From Owenia fusiformis (Eukaryota; Annelida; Polychaeta; Sabellida; Oweniidae): DNA of 64,000 nucleotides. The stretch is from NCBI GenBank assembly GCA_903813345.2, contig CAIIXF020000012.1:3823318-3887317 (forward strand), written 5' to 3'. Position 1 is the stretch's first letter. Every line of letters begins with the position of its first letter. The translations under genes were made by a program, and so were the position numbers. Shown here in pieces: positions 12,096-23,730 of the stretch. Under the pieces are notes generated by a model, which saw nothing but the letters and a program-made list of their open reading frames with translations, was not told the origin of the DNA and ran no database searches.

Positions 12096-12185
12096 GATTA
12101 CAAACCTCAAGCGAAAGAAAATGCGAATCACTCGCGCACACGTCATCCATGAAGTCACGTGACAGACTATACCCAGGGTGATATA

Positions 12186-14955
12186 GACTGTGGCAGCTGA
12201 TGAGAGAAAACAGATCTTATCGCTCTAGGTATAGTCTGTCACGTGACTTTTCAGGTATGAAAATACTATTTTTACTTATTTTTATTCTTTATATCTCTGT
12301 GAAACTTGTCCCGAACCATCAATGTGTAAAGACGATTTGATTGACCAAATATTTCATTCATGCGTGTGGAATGTTGCCCTGGGTATTGTGATGTCATGCT
12401 ACCATAGCAACCATAACTCCACCCGAGTTTCATGATATTTGTCGAAACGTTGCAGTTTTAGGCCTAGTTATGATACATGAAAGTACATTATGTGAAATTT
12501 TGAAGACAATTGGTTCATATTTAACAAAATAATAACACCAGTCCTGTTACTTTTGGAACACCCTGTATGTATGCCTGCTACTACTGCAAACCGACTTGTA
12601 AGTGGCGACCGGGGGTTCGAGGGGTTCGTGCGAACCCCCGGTCAAAATCCCTGTTTATTTTTAAACATACTTTTTTCATACTCGTATTGTAATAGACAAC
12701 GCATACATCACAATGCACATCACCTTACAAACACATTTCTTTCAATTGATCTATTTGGATGGCTTAAAGTTCGCTTAAATTGCTAACAACGCGATCTTTT
12801 TGAACAGATATGACTACTCAACTTGCTAACTAATATTATAATTTTTGATATTTCGTCAACACACGAACTCATATTTCACGGAGCGGTAAGCAAACTGCGT
12901 GCATACACGGTGTGCACGCAGTTTGAAACACTGACAAACTGCGCGCATATTAAAAAATGGCAGACGGGGAGGACACGATTCCTAAAAGGATGAAAAGTAC
13001 TGGAAATACAAGCTTAGTTTTTTATCAAATAGTGCCACTATGTGGAGACTAACTTACTTTACAAGTAGCACTCGATTTTTTCCCCGATGTACCTAGTTAT
13101 CTAGATAGAATTAAGGTTCCTAAAATAAGGAGCTTTCGTGTTCAAAATATACTATGTTGCGTCATATAATATCTGTTTGTCGTAGTTTAACGTTTATTCA
13201 GCCCTTGTGTTTTCATATAATGAGATATAGGATTGCTGCATATGGTTTAAGTAATATAGTTTGAGTGTAAAACAGTTACAAGCCATAAGTTATGTAATTT
13301 CAATTTTTCTGTCAAACTGCATGCAAACTTTCACGTGGATTTCACAAACTGCGTGCCCAATGCGCGCTTAATATTTACAATATGATAAAGTCGAATCATT
13401 TCGTCATACTTTTTGTAAATTCATATACACATAAGATGAACAAAATAAAATATGAATCTGTACATTTTAAATTTTGATATATTCAACTTTTTCAACTTCT
13501 ACCTTTTCAATCTCTACCTTTCGCCTTTACAACTGTCAAGTAATCTAGTCAACACGATCAGTCAATAAAATTTGCTATCAAATGCAGATAACGATTCCTG
13601 AGATAGCTTCTGAATTTTTCGAAACGTGTAATTTTACCCGGGAATCTTATAGCATGCATCTTCACGTCCTCTCCGCTCGTTTCAAATATTAATTGTATGA
13701 CAAATTGTAATTGCAGCTTGGCGGAATTGGACCTGTAAGCCTTAAAACAGTTGAGTCATATTATAAAACAATTCCAGGGTTTGTTATCAAAACTTATTGA
13801 ACACCCCATTACCAATCTACTGTATTGGTACTAACTACATGGAACAATAACATGAAACAAATATGTACATACATGGATGCATTTATTCTATGTTATGTAT
13901 ACAATAAATTATAAGTACATGTACATGATTCTGTGTTCATTTCATACTTTCTCGAAAGATCAACATTTTGGTACCTTGACGTTTTTACCCTCAACAAAAT
14001 ATTTTTCTAATATTATTATGACCCTTGTGTCGTGTGGTAGGCCCTTATTTGCTGTTTGCTATTACTGGACTACCCTGGACATCTCCTGTATCTAATTTAT
14101 TTACTTGACCTCAATTGAGTCGTCTCTATGTTTGTTTAAGGTTTCATGGTTTCTTTATATTGAGTGTTATTCAATCCAAAAATCGTGTCCATCTTTCACC
14201 ACGTTAGAAAATGCTAAAAGATTGATATTTATCATGCAATATAAAACTAATATGTCTGACATACTGTTATATTGAGTATTATTCCTATCCATTTCTGAAT
14301 GTCCAAGTTTATGCACGTCAGTTTCGTTTACAGTTTAAAATCATGATACATCATTCTTGTAACGGTTTTTACTAACACTTTGGCCTACTTCCAATAAGTT
14401 CTATTAATGAAATCGTGTCCACCTTTCACCACGTTAGACAATGCTAAAAGATGCATATTTATTATGCAATATAAAACTAATATGTCTGACATACATGTAC
14501 TCAACTTCATCAACACATGCTATCAGAAAAGAATTAATGAAGCCATTTATAAATAAAATAAAAATAATCTCTTACTCTATTACTTTCTTACGGTGTTTAT
14601 TTTATGGACCTCTCTCTCTTGTATATAGTGCTGTAATCCCAACCAATATATAGAAGATTAGTCCATATTAGGACAAGGGTATACTATTTATATCATATTA
14701 TATAATATAAAGTCCCTATTTGTGGAATGGGAACGTCAAATGGGACGTGTACATCAATGTAGGCCTGATTACATGCACTAGTAAAACCTGTATAAGTGGA
14801 ACACCCTTGTTTACGCTGAAAAGTGTTCTACTCAGAGGTTCGATTGACATTAAGTGTTCCACCTACAAAGGTGTTTTCCTAATAGAGGTGTTCCACTTAA
14901 AATGCTTTACTTTAGTACTTATCAGTGTTGATTGTGCTATTTGTCTCGATATATC
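12186..14955. other. Intergenic DNA between genes A and B, copy of 39638-42831
   Basis: No gene is supported. It contains: (i) about 12365-12568, the right end of the mariner family found complete at 34900-35905, finishing TTTTGGAACACCCTGTA; (ii) a short G/C-rich hairpin at about 12607-12645 (GACCGGGGGTTCG and its complement); (iii) at about 12890-13370, several copies in both orientations of an AAACTGCGTGC motif, around a short frame MADGEDTIPKRMKSTG at 12956 that I do not recognise; (iv) a TGTAAGTGGAACACC/GTGTTCCAC run of small repeats at about 14785-14930 that also flanks genes B-E. The site CACTAGTAAAACC at about 14776 is the ancestral empty site of the THAP transposon. Confidence 0.6.
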
Positions 14956-15448
14956 CACGGAAATCAAGTAAGTTTCTGGCGAAAGCTGGACCATAGATTA
15001 TAAAGAGGACTGGAAACAAGATGGCAGTCTATTTCAAAACAGTGTTGGCCTATTTATCACTATTGACTCAGTTGTTTATCTACTGTAGTTTTACTTACCT
15101 TGGATGCTTAGTAATCTATTTAGTATAATATTGTTTCCCAAATTATTTTCATTTGCGATAATTAGTACTAAAAGTACCTTGAACAGGTCAGCTGCCATTT
15201 GCTTGGCCTAATCGTACCAGTCCACAAAAACAGTGAAATCATATTAAAAAATCTAATAAAACTTAAAAAAATTGAGGCAGATGCGATACAAAGAGACTTT
15301 ATTTATACAGATATACAGGTTACAGTCACCAAGATGAGCTAATTTCAGGCGAGATTCGGGAAATAAAAAGGTAGGTCATTCTTGTTTCCAGTCCTCTTAA
15401 ATAATCTATGCTCCGGCTTTCGCCAGAAACTTACTTGTGACGTCCGTG
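14956..15448. mobile_element. 493-bp MITE, CACGG..CCGTG ends, 8-bp duplication GATATATC
   Basis: Inverted repeats of about 65 bp (CACGGA...AAGTAAGTTTCTGGCGAAAGC and complement) are flanked by GATATATC at 14948-14955 and 15449-15456. Genes C and E lack it at the matching place. Gene D has it at 42832-43318. An 8-bp duplication with CA..TG ends suggests the hAT superfamily. There is no coding capacity. GATATATC is self-complementary, so the exact border is uncertain by a few bases. Confidence 0.75.
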
Positions 15449-15536
15449 GATATATCTGGGATAAAAGAATTCACTAAGTATTCACTAAGAATTCTTCAGT
15501 TTGGATAATGCCCCCCCCCCCTCAAAAAATCTTAAA

Positions 15537-18500
15537 TCAAAATTCCATTAAGGGACCGAAGAATCTATTTCCATTGTCATCACCAGTATTGACGACATAA
15601 TCAGTAAAGGCTTCAACAAACTCTTTTTCTGAGATTTCCCCGTTGTGGTTTGTATCCATGTAATCAAACTGTAATCGAGCTAGACTTGGATCAAGCTTTA
15701 AGGCCTTCCAGTAGATCAAGTACTCTTCAAAGCTTATAAACCCATCAGAGTTGAAGTCAAGCACCTAAATATTAAAATATATATATATACACAGGAATGC
15801 TAAAATTTCCTTAACGCTACAAACACTTAGGGAGGGGTGTTATAGGCAACTGTTAATCATAAATGAAGCCATGATTTTTCAGGAGCTGGAGCTACAGATA
15901 TAGTAAATGTATTCTGAAAAAATCAGCAGAATTGTACATAGGGTAATTGACTTATTATGATGTAATTATCAGCTTCAAGAGACAAAATCGGAAATATCTA
16001 GTACTAACTCTATTATACTGTACGTGTTGTCTTTAGAATAAAATTACGCAATGTTACATCATCATAGTTGAAGTTATCACACCATATAGTAGATAATTGA
16101 ATGAAGTATATTTACGGAAAGTTTGAACATCCTAGCTTTACCTCTTACTACGCCCCCCCCCCCCCCCCGGCAGGTTTGTGTGTCTTTTTCACCTTAGGGC
16201 TTCTAGGTTTAATGTCAGTTTTAATTTATTTCAAGACAAGACTAAGAAATATCTATAATTTATCACAATTTATTTTTAACTTGAAATTTACTTGTTTAAA
16301 TCTGCCGCCCCTACCTAGGTGGATTTCCACCTACCCACCAACAGTACAGGGTCTGATATTAATTTTTCGGGAGAAACTATTTCAAGTTAATCATAATCCA
16401 ATAGTAGGACGTATGCATTTCAGACGCACAGTGACGTAGGGGAGACCGGGGCAAAATGTGACACTTTTAGTGAGAAATAACTTTCATTTTAAGTGTTATG
16501 TATAATTATCAGACCGAGGTGGAGGCGGCAGATTAAACAAACCCATAGCACTCCATGCAATAGGTATTGGTTTCACAAATTTTTAGAAATTATGTTTGAG
16601 CCCAGTTGTGATCAAATACGTAATTATTGAAAATGGTTCCAAATGGGTTTTCTATGATAACTTTTCACAACATTTCTAAAAGTATCCGGCATTGCTTGAT
16701 TTGGCTCATTTATAAATCCACAATTAGGGTCTTTAAAAAGGAATTCGGGACTTTTACAAACTTTCGAGAATGTACCTCAAATAGCTTTTTATTAGTTGTA
16801 ACCCAGGGTTTCAACTTTTCTGGATCATTCACCATTGTCCACAAGCCAAATATTTGTTCTTCAAGTGGTATCGAGTAAAACTTAGCTGCTGAGTCTTCAG
16901 TACCACACATTCCATTTTTCCAGAATTCATATACTTTGTCAGCTGCTTTTCCCTCTAAGCCACCTGGAATTTAATAGGCATTCCTAAGTTAACAAGGCTT
17001 AAGTTCTCTTAGTAATGAAAAATAATTAATAATCTTCATAAAAGGCCAGGTAATTTACTCCCCATTTCTTTCTAAAAATGAATGAAATTAGTGTTGGCAA
17101 TTAGTAAATGATCTTAATAAAAGGCCAAGTAATTTACTCATCATTTCCTTCTAAAAGTGAATAAAATTAGTGTTGGCAATTAGTAGATTGATATAATAAA
17201 AGGCCAGGCAATTTACTCATCATTTCTTTCTAAAAGTGAATGAAATTAGTGTTGGCAATTAGTAGATTGATATAATAAAAGGCCAGGCAATTTACTCATC
17301 ATTTCCTTCTAAAAGTGAATGAAATTAGTGTTGGCAATTAGTAGATTGATATAATAAAAGGCCAGGCAATTTACTCATCATTTCCTTCTTAAAGTGAATG
17401 AAATTAGTGTTGGCAATTAGTAGATTGATATAATAAAAGGCCAGGCAATTTACTCATCATTTCCTTCTAAAAGTGAATGAAATTAGTGTTGGCAATTAGT
17501 AGATTGATATAATAAAAGGCCAGGCAATTTACTCATCATTTCCTTCTAAAAGTGAATGAAATTAGTGTTGGCAATTAGTAGATTGATATAATAAAAGGCC
17601 AGGCAATTTACTCATCATTTCCTTCTAAAAGTGAATGAAATTAGTGTTGGCAATTAGTAGATTGATATAATAAAAGGCCAGGCAGTTTACTCATCATTTC
17701 CTTCTAAAAGTGAATGAAATTAGTGTTGGCAATTAGTAGATTGATATAATAAAAGGCCAGGCAATTTACTCATCATTTCCTTCTAAAAGTGAATGAAATT
17801 AGTGTTGGCAATAAGTAAATTGACATAATAAAAGGCCAGGCAATTTACTCAGCATTTCTTTCTAAAAGTAAATGAAATTAGTGTTGGCAATTAGTAAACT
17901 ATTGTAACGACCATGGATAGCAAGTTGCTACTACAGCTCAGCTGTGTTGGCTTAAGTCTTGATAGCTCAGTCGGTAGAGCATCGAGCGGAAAGCCCTGGA
18001 TTCGATTCCCGTATGGGGCATTGGATTTAGCACACACCCTTTTAGGTCTGTATCTGGCTTGTTGCAGTATCGTTAGTTAGTCATTCCCCTTATGAAAAAA
18101 TTCCTGCTTTTTCCTCATAGTAAAAATGTCATATTTTAACCACAATTTTACCTTTCAAGCTGTTTGGGTGTGGTCACCTGTTAAAAGTGTGAACCATTAT
18201 GCTATTTTTTCCACAGTTCCAAGAAACATCTTCCCGTAATTTCTCCTCAAAATGAGAAGGTGTGGTCAATGTGTTCCTGAAACTACATGTATGTAGGAGC
18301 AGGATATTAACTTTAATATGATTAAAGTAACCATGTTATTAATAGGGGTTAAGAGATTTAAAATATTTAGGATATAAATTGATTAGCACCTTTTATTCTG
18401 ATATCTATCTTGTATTCTGATGTCAAAACAGGTGACCACACCAACACTTAGACATATCTTGACAGGTAAAACTGTGGTTAAAAAAGGTCATTTCTCAAAA

Positions 18501-19127
18501 AATAATGAGAAGAAAACATGAACTTTTTCTGTCCGTTTGTTATAGCAAACTACTTGATGGGAGACTTTGATCATAGAGATGCTTGCTCCTGTAATTACTC
18601 ACTTCTTCACCTCATATGACCTTAATTCAAATAAATACCTCCTAGTCCATACCTATCTTCACAATATTGTCTGCGACACCCATACAATCTTCATAACCAA
18701 AACGGCCGTCCTTGTCATGGTCCCAAACTAACATTCCCGTCATTCCTTTCCTCAACCACAGTTTTGGAAGATCACTGAGTCGTATCTAATGAATCATTAC
18801 AACTCCATCAAAGGTCTTATAAAACGATATACAATTCCTGGTGATTTAAACTTTATATGGGACATTGACATCATAAGAATTTACTTATACATTTGTTTTT
18901 TCCAGTATTTGTATTTCTTTGTGCTTCATATAACACTAGTTGTATTCCAAGAGTTGTTCAAAAAAATCATTAGAAGACCATTATTTGTCATTACATCTTT
19001 ATGTTTGCATTACATTCAAAGTTATTAAGGCAATGACGAATATATAATACATGAATTAAACATAATAATGCACAATGCAATGATATAGATTCAAAGCAAT
19101 ACTTACTTGGTTTGTTTTGTCTTCCAT
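15537..19127 (-). CDS. EF-hand gene B (type 2), complete; calexcitin/sarcoplasmic calcium-binding protein-like
   Basis: Four exons: 19107-19127 (MEDKTNQ), 18653-18785, 16776-16963 and 15537-15764, giving 189 residues. Every junction obeys GT-AG, and the phases (0, 1, 0) agree with all other copies. Three canonical EF-hand loops are visible: DHDKDGRFGYED in exon 2, DFNSDGFISFEE and DTNHNGEISEKE in exon 4. Exon 3 (FWKNGMCGTEDSAAKFYSIP) is helical linker with no canonical loop, as expected for the degenerate second hand. The C-terminus FFGPLMEF resembles the conserved tail of squid calexcitin, and total length fits that family (about 190). No signal peptide or membrane segment is seen, so a cytosolic calcium sensor or buffer is inferred. 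Intron 2 holds the 79-bp minisatellite and a tRNA-like SINE. Confidence 0.85.
16985..17905. repeat. 79-bp minisatellite, about 11 copies, gene B intron 2
   Basis: The unit runs ATAATAAAAGGCCAGGCAAT ... AATTAGTAGATTGAT. The distance between equivalent points is 79 bp (for example TGTTGGCAAT at 17171 and 17250). The middle copies are almost identical; the outer ones diverge, with TCTTTCT for TCCTTCT and AAATTG for AGATTG. The homologous intron of gene D has only about four copies (44930-45255), so the array changed size after duplication. Confidence 0.92.
17935..18030 (+). repeat. tRNA-derived SINE head
   Basis: GATAGCTCAGTCGGTAGAGC is a standard tRNA A-box region, and GGATTCGATTCCC about 30 bp later is a B box. 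The acceptor stem does not pair well and no CCA or clean cloverleaf is present, so this is the Pol III promoter of a SINE rather than a tRNA gene. Gene D carries the same insertion at about 45297-45385 with the better B box GGGTTCGATTCCC. Confidence 0.7.
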
Positions 19128-19496
19128 ATTGAAGAGTATCACGGTGCTAGTTGAACTGAATATTTAGCAGATTCCAAGTCTATTTCTATTTGGTTCACAC
19201 AGCAGTTGCTTTCATATCATGAAAATAAACTTCAGATAACTTTAATTATAAAAAAGTATTATTTTCTTTGATATATCAAAAGCTTTGGGCAAAGAGCATA
19301 TCATTAATTGATGTGTGCTATAGAAAACATTTGAATAGAAAGAAGCAATGGCCATAGACTGCCCTGAGGTCACATAATTTTTCTGAAAAAAGCAATGTAT
19401 CATTGATATCTAGGATCAAATTACAAAAACAGTTTTCTTCTATACATTTATATTTGAAATCAGAGAATCTTATCTGGATCCTCTATCAGTCCACCC

Positions 19497-19707
19497 GCTG
19501 TGGCTCAGTGGCAGAGTCAAGGTTGCGACTCGTATAAAAGGCTGTGGTGTGTACTTGTATCTGTTATGTGCCCGTGCACAAAAAAAGAGCACAGGGCTCC
19601 TCCAAAGAGGTTTTTGGCTCTGTCTTCGAGTGTAAAATACGGAATCCGATACAATAAAAGATTGCTCGCCGAATATGGTGTTAACCAAGATACGATACAA
19701 TAAAAAA
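19497..19707 (+). repeat. tRNA-derived SINE, internally deleted, upstream of gene B
   Basis: It begins with GCTGTGGCTCAGTGGCAGAG (A box) and ends in ACGATACAATAAAAAAAA. Compared with the full copy at 47268-47565, it has lost about 100 bp that include the B box and reads straight from CAAGGTTGCGACTCG. It also has a few changes in the A-rich tail. It lies in the conserved 5' flank of gene B. Confidence 0.75.
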
Positions 19708-20514
19708 AAACTGTATTAAAACTGAAGCACTACAAAACAATAAAATAAAACAAATATTACGTCATATTAATTCCCAAAAATTTCATCTCAAGTTCCTGCC
19801 ATTTTCGGAAGTATTATTATCACCCTGTGCAACAAATAAGACATGCTCTTTGTATCCACAATTCCGTAGCCTACAGGGTGTTCTCATGTAGAGGGTATTT
19901 TGCATGGGTAAATGAGAAAGTTTTATGTAAAGAGAGGTGTCTACACTAAGATTGGTGCTCACATTAAAATATTGCCAATTTAAATACAGAGTTACCCAAC
20001 TCTTTGGCCAATCCTGTATGTGTTCCCTTCGGAAATAGAAGCGTTCAAAGTTAAAATGCACAGTAAGATGCAATCACATTTTGCATAAAACTAACCTTTT
20101 CTGTTGTAAAGGAAAACAGTCATAAAGAAGTCTTATTTTGTTTGATCATAATAGTTTACGTTATGCATTTAAAGGTTCGTTATCAAAACGTATTGTACAC
20201 CCAAACACCAGTAGTATATAGGTGGTAGTAGCTACATGATACAATAACATGATACAATAACTTGAACAAAGATGTAGATTCATGAATGCATTTATTCAAT
20301 GTTATGAATGGAAAAAAATTAAGAAATGCACATTGTTCTTTAATGGACCTTTCTTCCTTGTATTAAGTGCTGTAATCCAAACCAATACATTCAAGAATAG
20401 TTCATATTGGTACAAAGGTAAATCATATATCATATTATACAAAATGTAGTCCCTTTTTGTGGAGACACGTCAAATGGGATCTGTACATTAATGCAGGCCT
20501 GATTATATGCACTA
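19708..20514. other. 5' flank of gene B, copy of 47566-48374
   Basis: Non-coding, nearly identical to the gene D flank. It includes a GGGTGTTCTCATGTAGAGGG stretch and repeats of ATACAATAACATGAAAC. I see no promoter motif that can be supported. It ends at the THAP transposon insertion site, TA at 20513-20514. Confidence 0.6.
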
Positions 20515-20515
20515 T

Positions 20516-21293
20516 TGACCCTATGCACGAGTGACGTCACAAACAGCTGATACGCAGGCCAGCTGCGCGCTACACTAAATAAGAAAATTTAATTTTCAAA
20601 TCACGCTTGAATTTCCCGGGGAATCGTCTAACGAGACTCCGCGAGATTTCTCGAGAGAGCTCTCTCTTTTGGAGGCATGACCCACCCCATACAAGGAACT
20701 AATGTCGTGCCATTTTAGTTTCAAAAACGAGTCTTTTCTCGACATTTTGGTGTATAGAACATTATTTTTCTTCGACGGGAAATAAGTTTTTAGAAGGCTC
20801 AAAGAAGGCTGGTACGTTTTGACTTTGAGTGATAGATTTAGGGTAAGTCTGCAAAAGCGTATCACAACTGGGCCATTAAAGATTGGGGCTGAATGTTGAC
20901 TTGATTTTCTTCAAAATAAATCGTATTTTTTGTAATTTAAAACAGAATTAATGTTCCCCCGGTCAATGTAGCGATATTTAACAAATAATCGGAGGTAACC
21001 CAACTTCCGGTTTCAGGAATTATCGAATATTTCTAGGAAATATATGAAAAATAATGATGAATTCCATCATAATTTTTTTTATTTGTGTTTATTTTAGGTG
21101 TAACACTGTCTTGGGGCGATTAATGTTGACTTATAGCTGGTTACTGATATCGACTACATTTTGAAGGTAATTTTTTGTAAAATCTCATTAGTAGTAATGT
21201 GTGCACCCAGTGTAGACTCTTTGAATTGTATCAAGCCTTACCTGTATCATGTCACAGTTATTCATTTTGGTCTGTTTGTGTCAGTGAGAGCAG
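20516..21293. other. Left subterminal region of the THAP transposon
   Basis: No gene is supported. An 89-residue open frame on the minus strand (20865-20596) has no recognisable domain. The text AAAAGCGTATCACAACTGGGCCAT near 20850 recurs as a variant near 26070, suggesting an old internal duplication of the element or a repeated binding site. Confidence 0.4.
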
Positions 21294-21495
21294 CAGGCCC
21301 GTACCCAGAATTTTCCAAGGGGGGTTCACTTTTCCAAAAAATTCTAGGGGGGTTCACTTTGGCAAATTTGGCCAAAAATCACTCAAAAAATAGTCAGAAT
21401 GGTGAAAAACTGCATGATTTTGAAAGAAATTTAGGCCAGGGGGGGGTTCGCCCGAACCCCCCGAACCCCCCGAACCCCCCCTGGCTACGGGCCTG
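21294..21495. mobile_element. 202-bp MITE, CAGGCCCG..CGGGCCTG, 5-bp duplication AGCAG
   Basis: The ends CAGGCCCGTACCCAG and CTGGCTACGGGCCTG are inverted and flanked by AGCAG at 21289-21293 and 21496-21500. The inside is rich in GGGGTTC and CGAACCCC runs. A second copy of the family is at 56849-57058 with its own 5-bp duplication. No coding capacity. The overlapping open frames on both strands are by-products. Confidence 0.85.
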
Positions 21496-21500
21496 AGCAG

Positions 21501-22020
21501 ATTTGTGATAATCATGACCATTGAGATTTGGACACTGGATTCCAGACGAATAGGATTTGGACGATTGGGTTTCGGACACATGGGATTCCATAGCTAGGCC
21601 CGGGGCAACATGTACAAAAATTTGAAAAGAGCCGGGGACTTGACTTGATTTTTTTCCTGGGCCTGTGGGATTGAATTCCGACAACTGAAATTCAGACAAC
21701 TTTGAATCGGATCATTGGTGTATGGACCCATGTGATTCGGACCAATCAGATTCAGACCATTGCGATTCGAACCAATGTGGCAACCCTATTATAATCAGTT
21801 GCTGTACCATTTTTATTTTTTGCATGCAATTTAATTTCACCCAAATACCAATGGTGGTATAAAATTGCATTAATTCTGACAACTTAGAATTGAACCATTG
21901 GGATATGGACCAATGGGATTTGAGCCAATCGGATTTGGACCATTGCGATTCAAACCTATATGGCAACCCCATTATAATCAGTTGCTCTACTCCCAGTATT
22001 TTTTTTGCATGCAATTAATT
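21501..22020. repeat. Degenerate GGATTNGGACCANTG repeat tract
   Basis: Short variants of GGATTTGGACCAATG recur every 16-20 bases. A larger ~180-bp unit occurs twice: it ends GTGGCAACCCTATTATAATC near 21795 and TATGGCAACCCCATTATAAT near 21975, each followed by GCATGCAATT and CACCC. Non-coding. The minus-strand frame here is a translation of the repeat. Confidence 0.7.
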
Positions 22021-22319
22021 ACACCCGACTCCCAATAATGGTAAAAATCGCAAAAGATAATTGTGGCGATATTTGCCAAATAAAGCCCCGGTGTAATATT
22101 TATACACTGTGTACTATACAATTTGATTACTGTACATTATTGAACTATTGCTTGTGCCATAGGCATTACTTTTAAAACTTCAGGGAGTCTAAGAGATACT
22201 TAGGTTTAAAAATCTTGAAGATTCAAAGAATAGGCCAAGTCAAATTTTAGCTTTTGAAATTTGCAAAACTTATGTCAGTGAAATTGTGATTTCTCATAAT
22301 TTGCTACATTGAATTGCTT

Positions 22320-23730
22320 CAAACATACCGTATACCGGGAAAACAATATTGTTTTTTTCCAAAATAACTTACAACTAAGACCTGTGAGAAACAGGACTTT
22401 CCCTTAAATTGAATGGAAATTGGTGTTACACTGATTGATGTTAAGTACAGGGGTGTAGTCAGGATCCAAAAATAAGTGAGGCAAATCAAAAAATTCACTT
22501 TCATAAGACTTTAAAATATTCAGTTTCATTTTAAGGATCAAATTGACTCAAGAGTCAATATCTATCAGTCTATAGTGAATATACAATACATGTAATATGT
22601 GCCTGTACCAACTGCAAATGATGCTTCCACTGATGGTTTATTTTACATGATGTTTCATAGATATAGTATTCATTTTCAGATATGCTTTGACCAATGCTAG
22701 GATTCAAGCTGTGTTGCATTATGGAGCCCAAGATCCAGTTGCTGTGTACAGTGTGCTGAGGGGCTGCTTGTCTTTGAACATATATGCTGAGTGCAAGGTA
22801 AATATTCCATTATCCTAGTATTTAAAATGTGAAGGTCGAAAGGTAGGTTTACAAGTCTTTGTGATTCAGAGAATAGTGAAATTTAAACTAATGAAATCTG
22901 CAAAATTCATTGCAGTGAAATTTTGATTCCTCAAGATTCGCAGAATTGCATTGCGTCAAAATATACTGGGAGAATACTTTTGATCTTCTGAAATAACCTA
23001 CCACTAATCTGGGGAAAACAGTGATACATAGTGATTTATGTAAAGTGCAGAGGTGTAGCCAGGATCCAAAAATAGTGAGAGAAATTGAGAAAACAAGTTT
23101 TACGTATTCAGAGTTTCATTTCAAATACAATATCTAGTGCAGTGAATATAAAATACATGTTTAACTTGTGCCTGTACCAATGGCAAATGATGCTTCTACT
23201 TGGTTTTATTTTACATGATTTTTCATTTGTATTGTATCCATTGAAGAGAGAAAAGTGAAAGTTAAATTTGTGAAATCTGGAAAGTGGCAGTGAAATTGAA
23301 ATTTCCCAAAATTTGCAAATTTGAATACTGTTTTTCTAAATAATGGTACAGGTCTTCCCCTGAAATTGAATAGGAATTAGTGATACATAGCGATTGATGT
23401 AAAGTGCAGGGGTGTAGCCAGGATCCAAAAATAAGTGAGGCAAAATGAGAAAAAGCACTATTCATGGGCATTTCACATATCCCCAATTTCATTTTAGATA
23501 CGAGTCAAAATAAGTCAATGTCTAGTGAATTTGTGCCTGTGATGATGCTTCTACTCCATGTACTATGCTTTATTTCACGTGGTGTTTCATCAGTATAGCG
23601 TTCATTTTCAGCTATGCTTTAACCATTGCTGAGATGCATACTGTGTTGCATTTGGGGCTGAAGATCCAGCTGCTGTGTACAGAGTGCTGAGGGGCTTCTT
23701 TTAACATCTCTGCTGAGTGCAAGGTGAATA
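22320..23730 (+). repeat. Diverged tandem repeats with two exon-like segments
   Basis: Text such as GTGTAGYCAGGATCCAAAAATA occurs near 22445, 23050 and 23410, marking roughly 400-600-bp units. Two units contain an exon-like stretch: 22680-22797 and 23612-23723, each preceded by TTTTCAG and followed by AAG/GTAAAT or AAG/GTGAAT. The first is open for 39 codons in one frame (YALTNARIQAVLHYGAQDPV then AVYSVLRG); the second has small deletions. I do not recognise the peptide. It could be a captured host exon or part of an old element. Confidence 0.4.

Larger units (their letters stand above)
8629..12180. mobile_element. 3.55-kb inverted-repeat DNA transposon, CACCC..GGGTG ends, 5-bp duplication ATATA
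   Basis: The left end CACCCTTGGTATAGTCTGTC and the right end (reverse complement CACCCTGGGTATAGTCTGTC) form terminal inverted repeats of about 95 bp. ATATA lies at 8624-8628 and 12181-12185. The empty site, with a single ATATA, is present upstream of gene C near 39633. Two internal features stand out: a G/A-rich stretch at about 9020-9230 (variants of GGGAAC) and a giant palindrome at about 10618-12095. No transposase is recognisable, so it was probably moved in trans. It is specific to the A flank and therefore younger than the A/C duplication. Confidence 0.85.

Noticed and set aside
14720-14971. Small ORFs in the A/B and C/D intergenic copies (also 13877, 14441, 41292, 41738, 42017)
   Set aside because: Conservation between the copies follows from recent duplication of whole blocks, with indels ignoring frame; no domains.
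17935-18030. Functional tRNA gene
   Set aside because: A and B boxes are good but the acceptor and anticodon stems do not pair into a cloverleaf; duplicated with the intron as a SINE head.
21161-21699. Overlapping ORFs on both strands with Pro/Gly runs
   Set aside because: They come from the GGGGTTC and CGAACCCC runs of a MITE.
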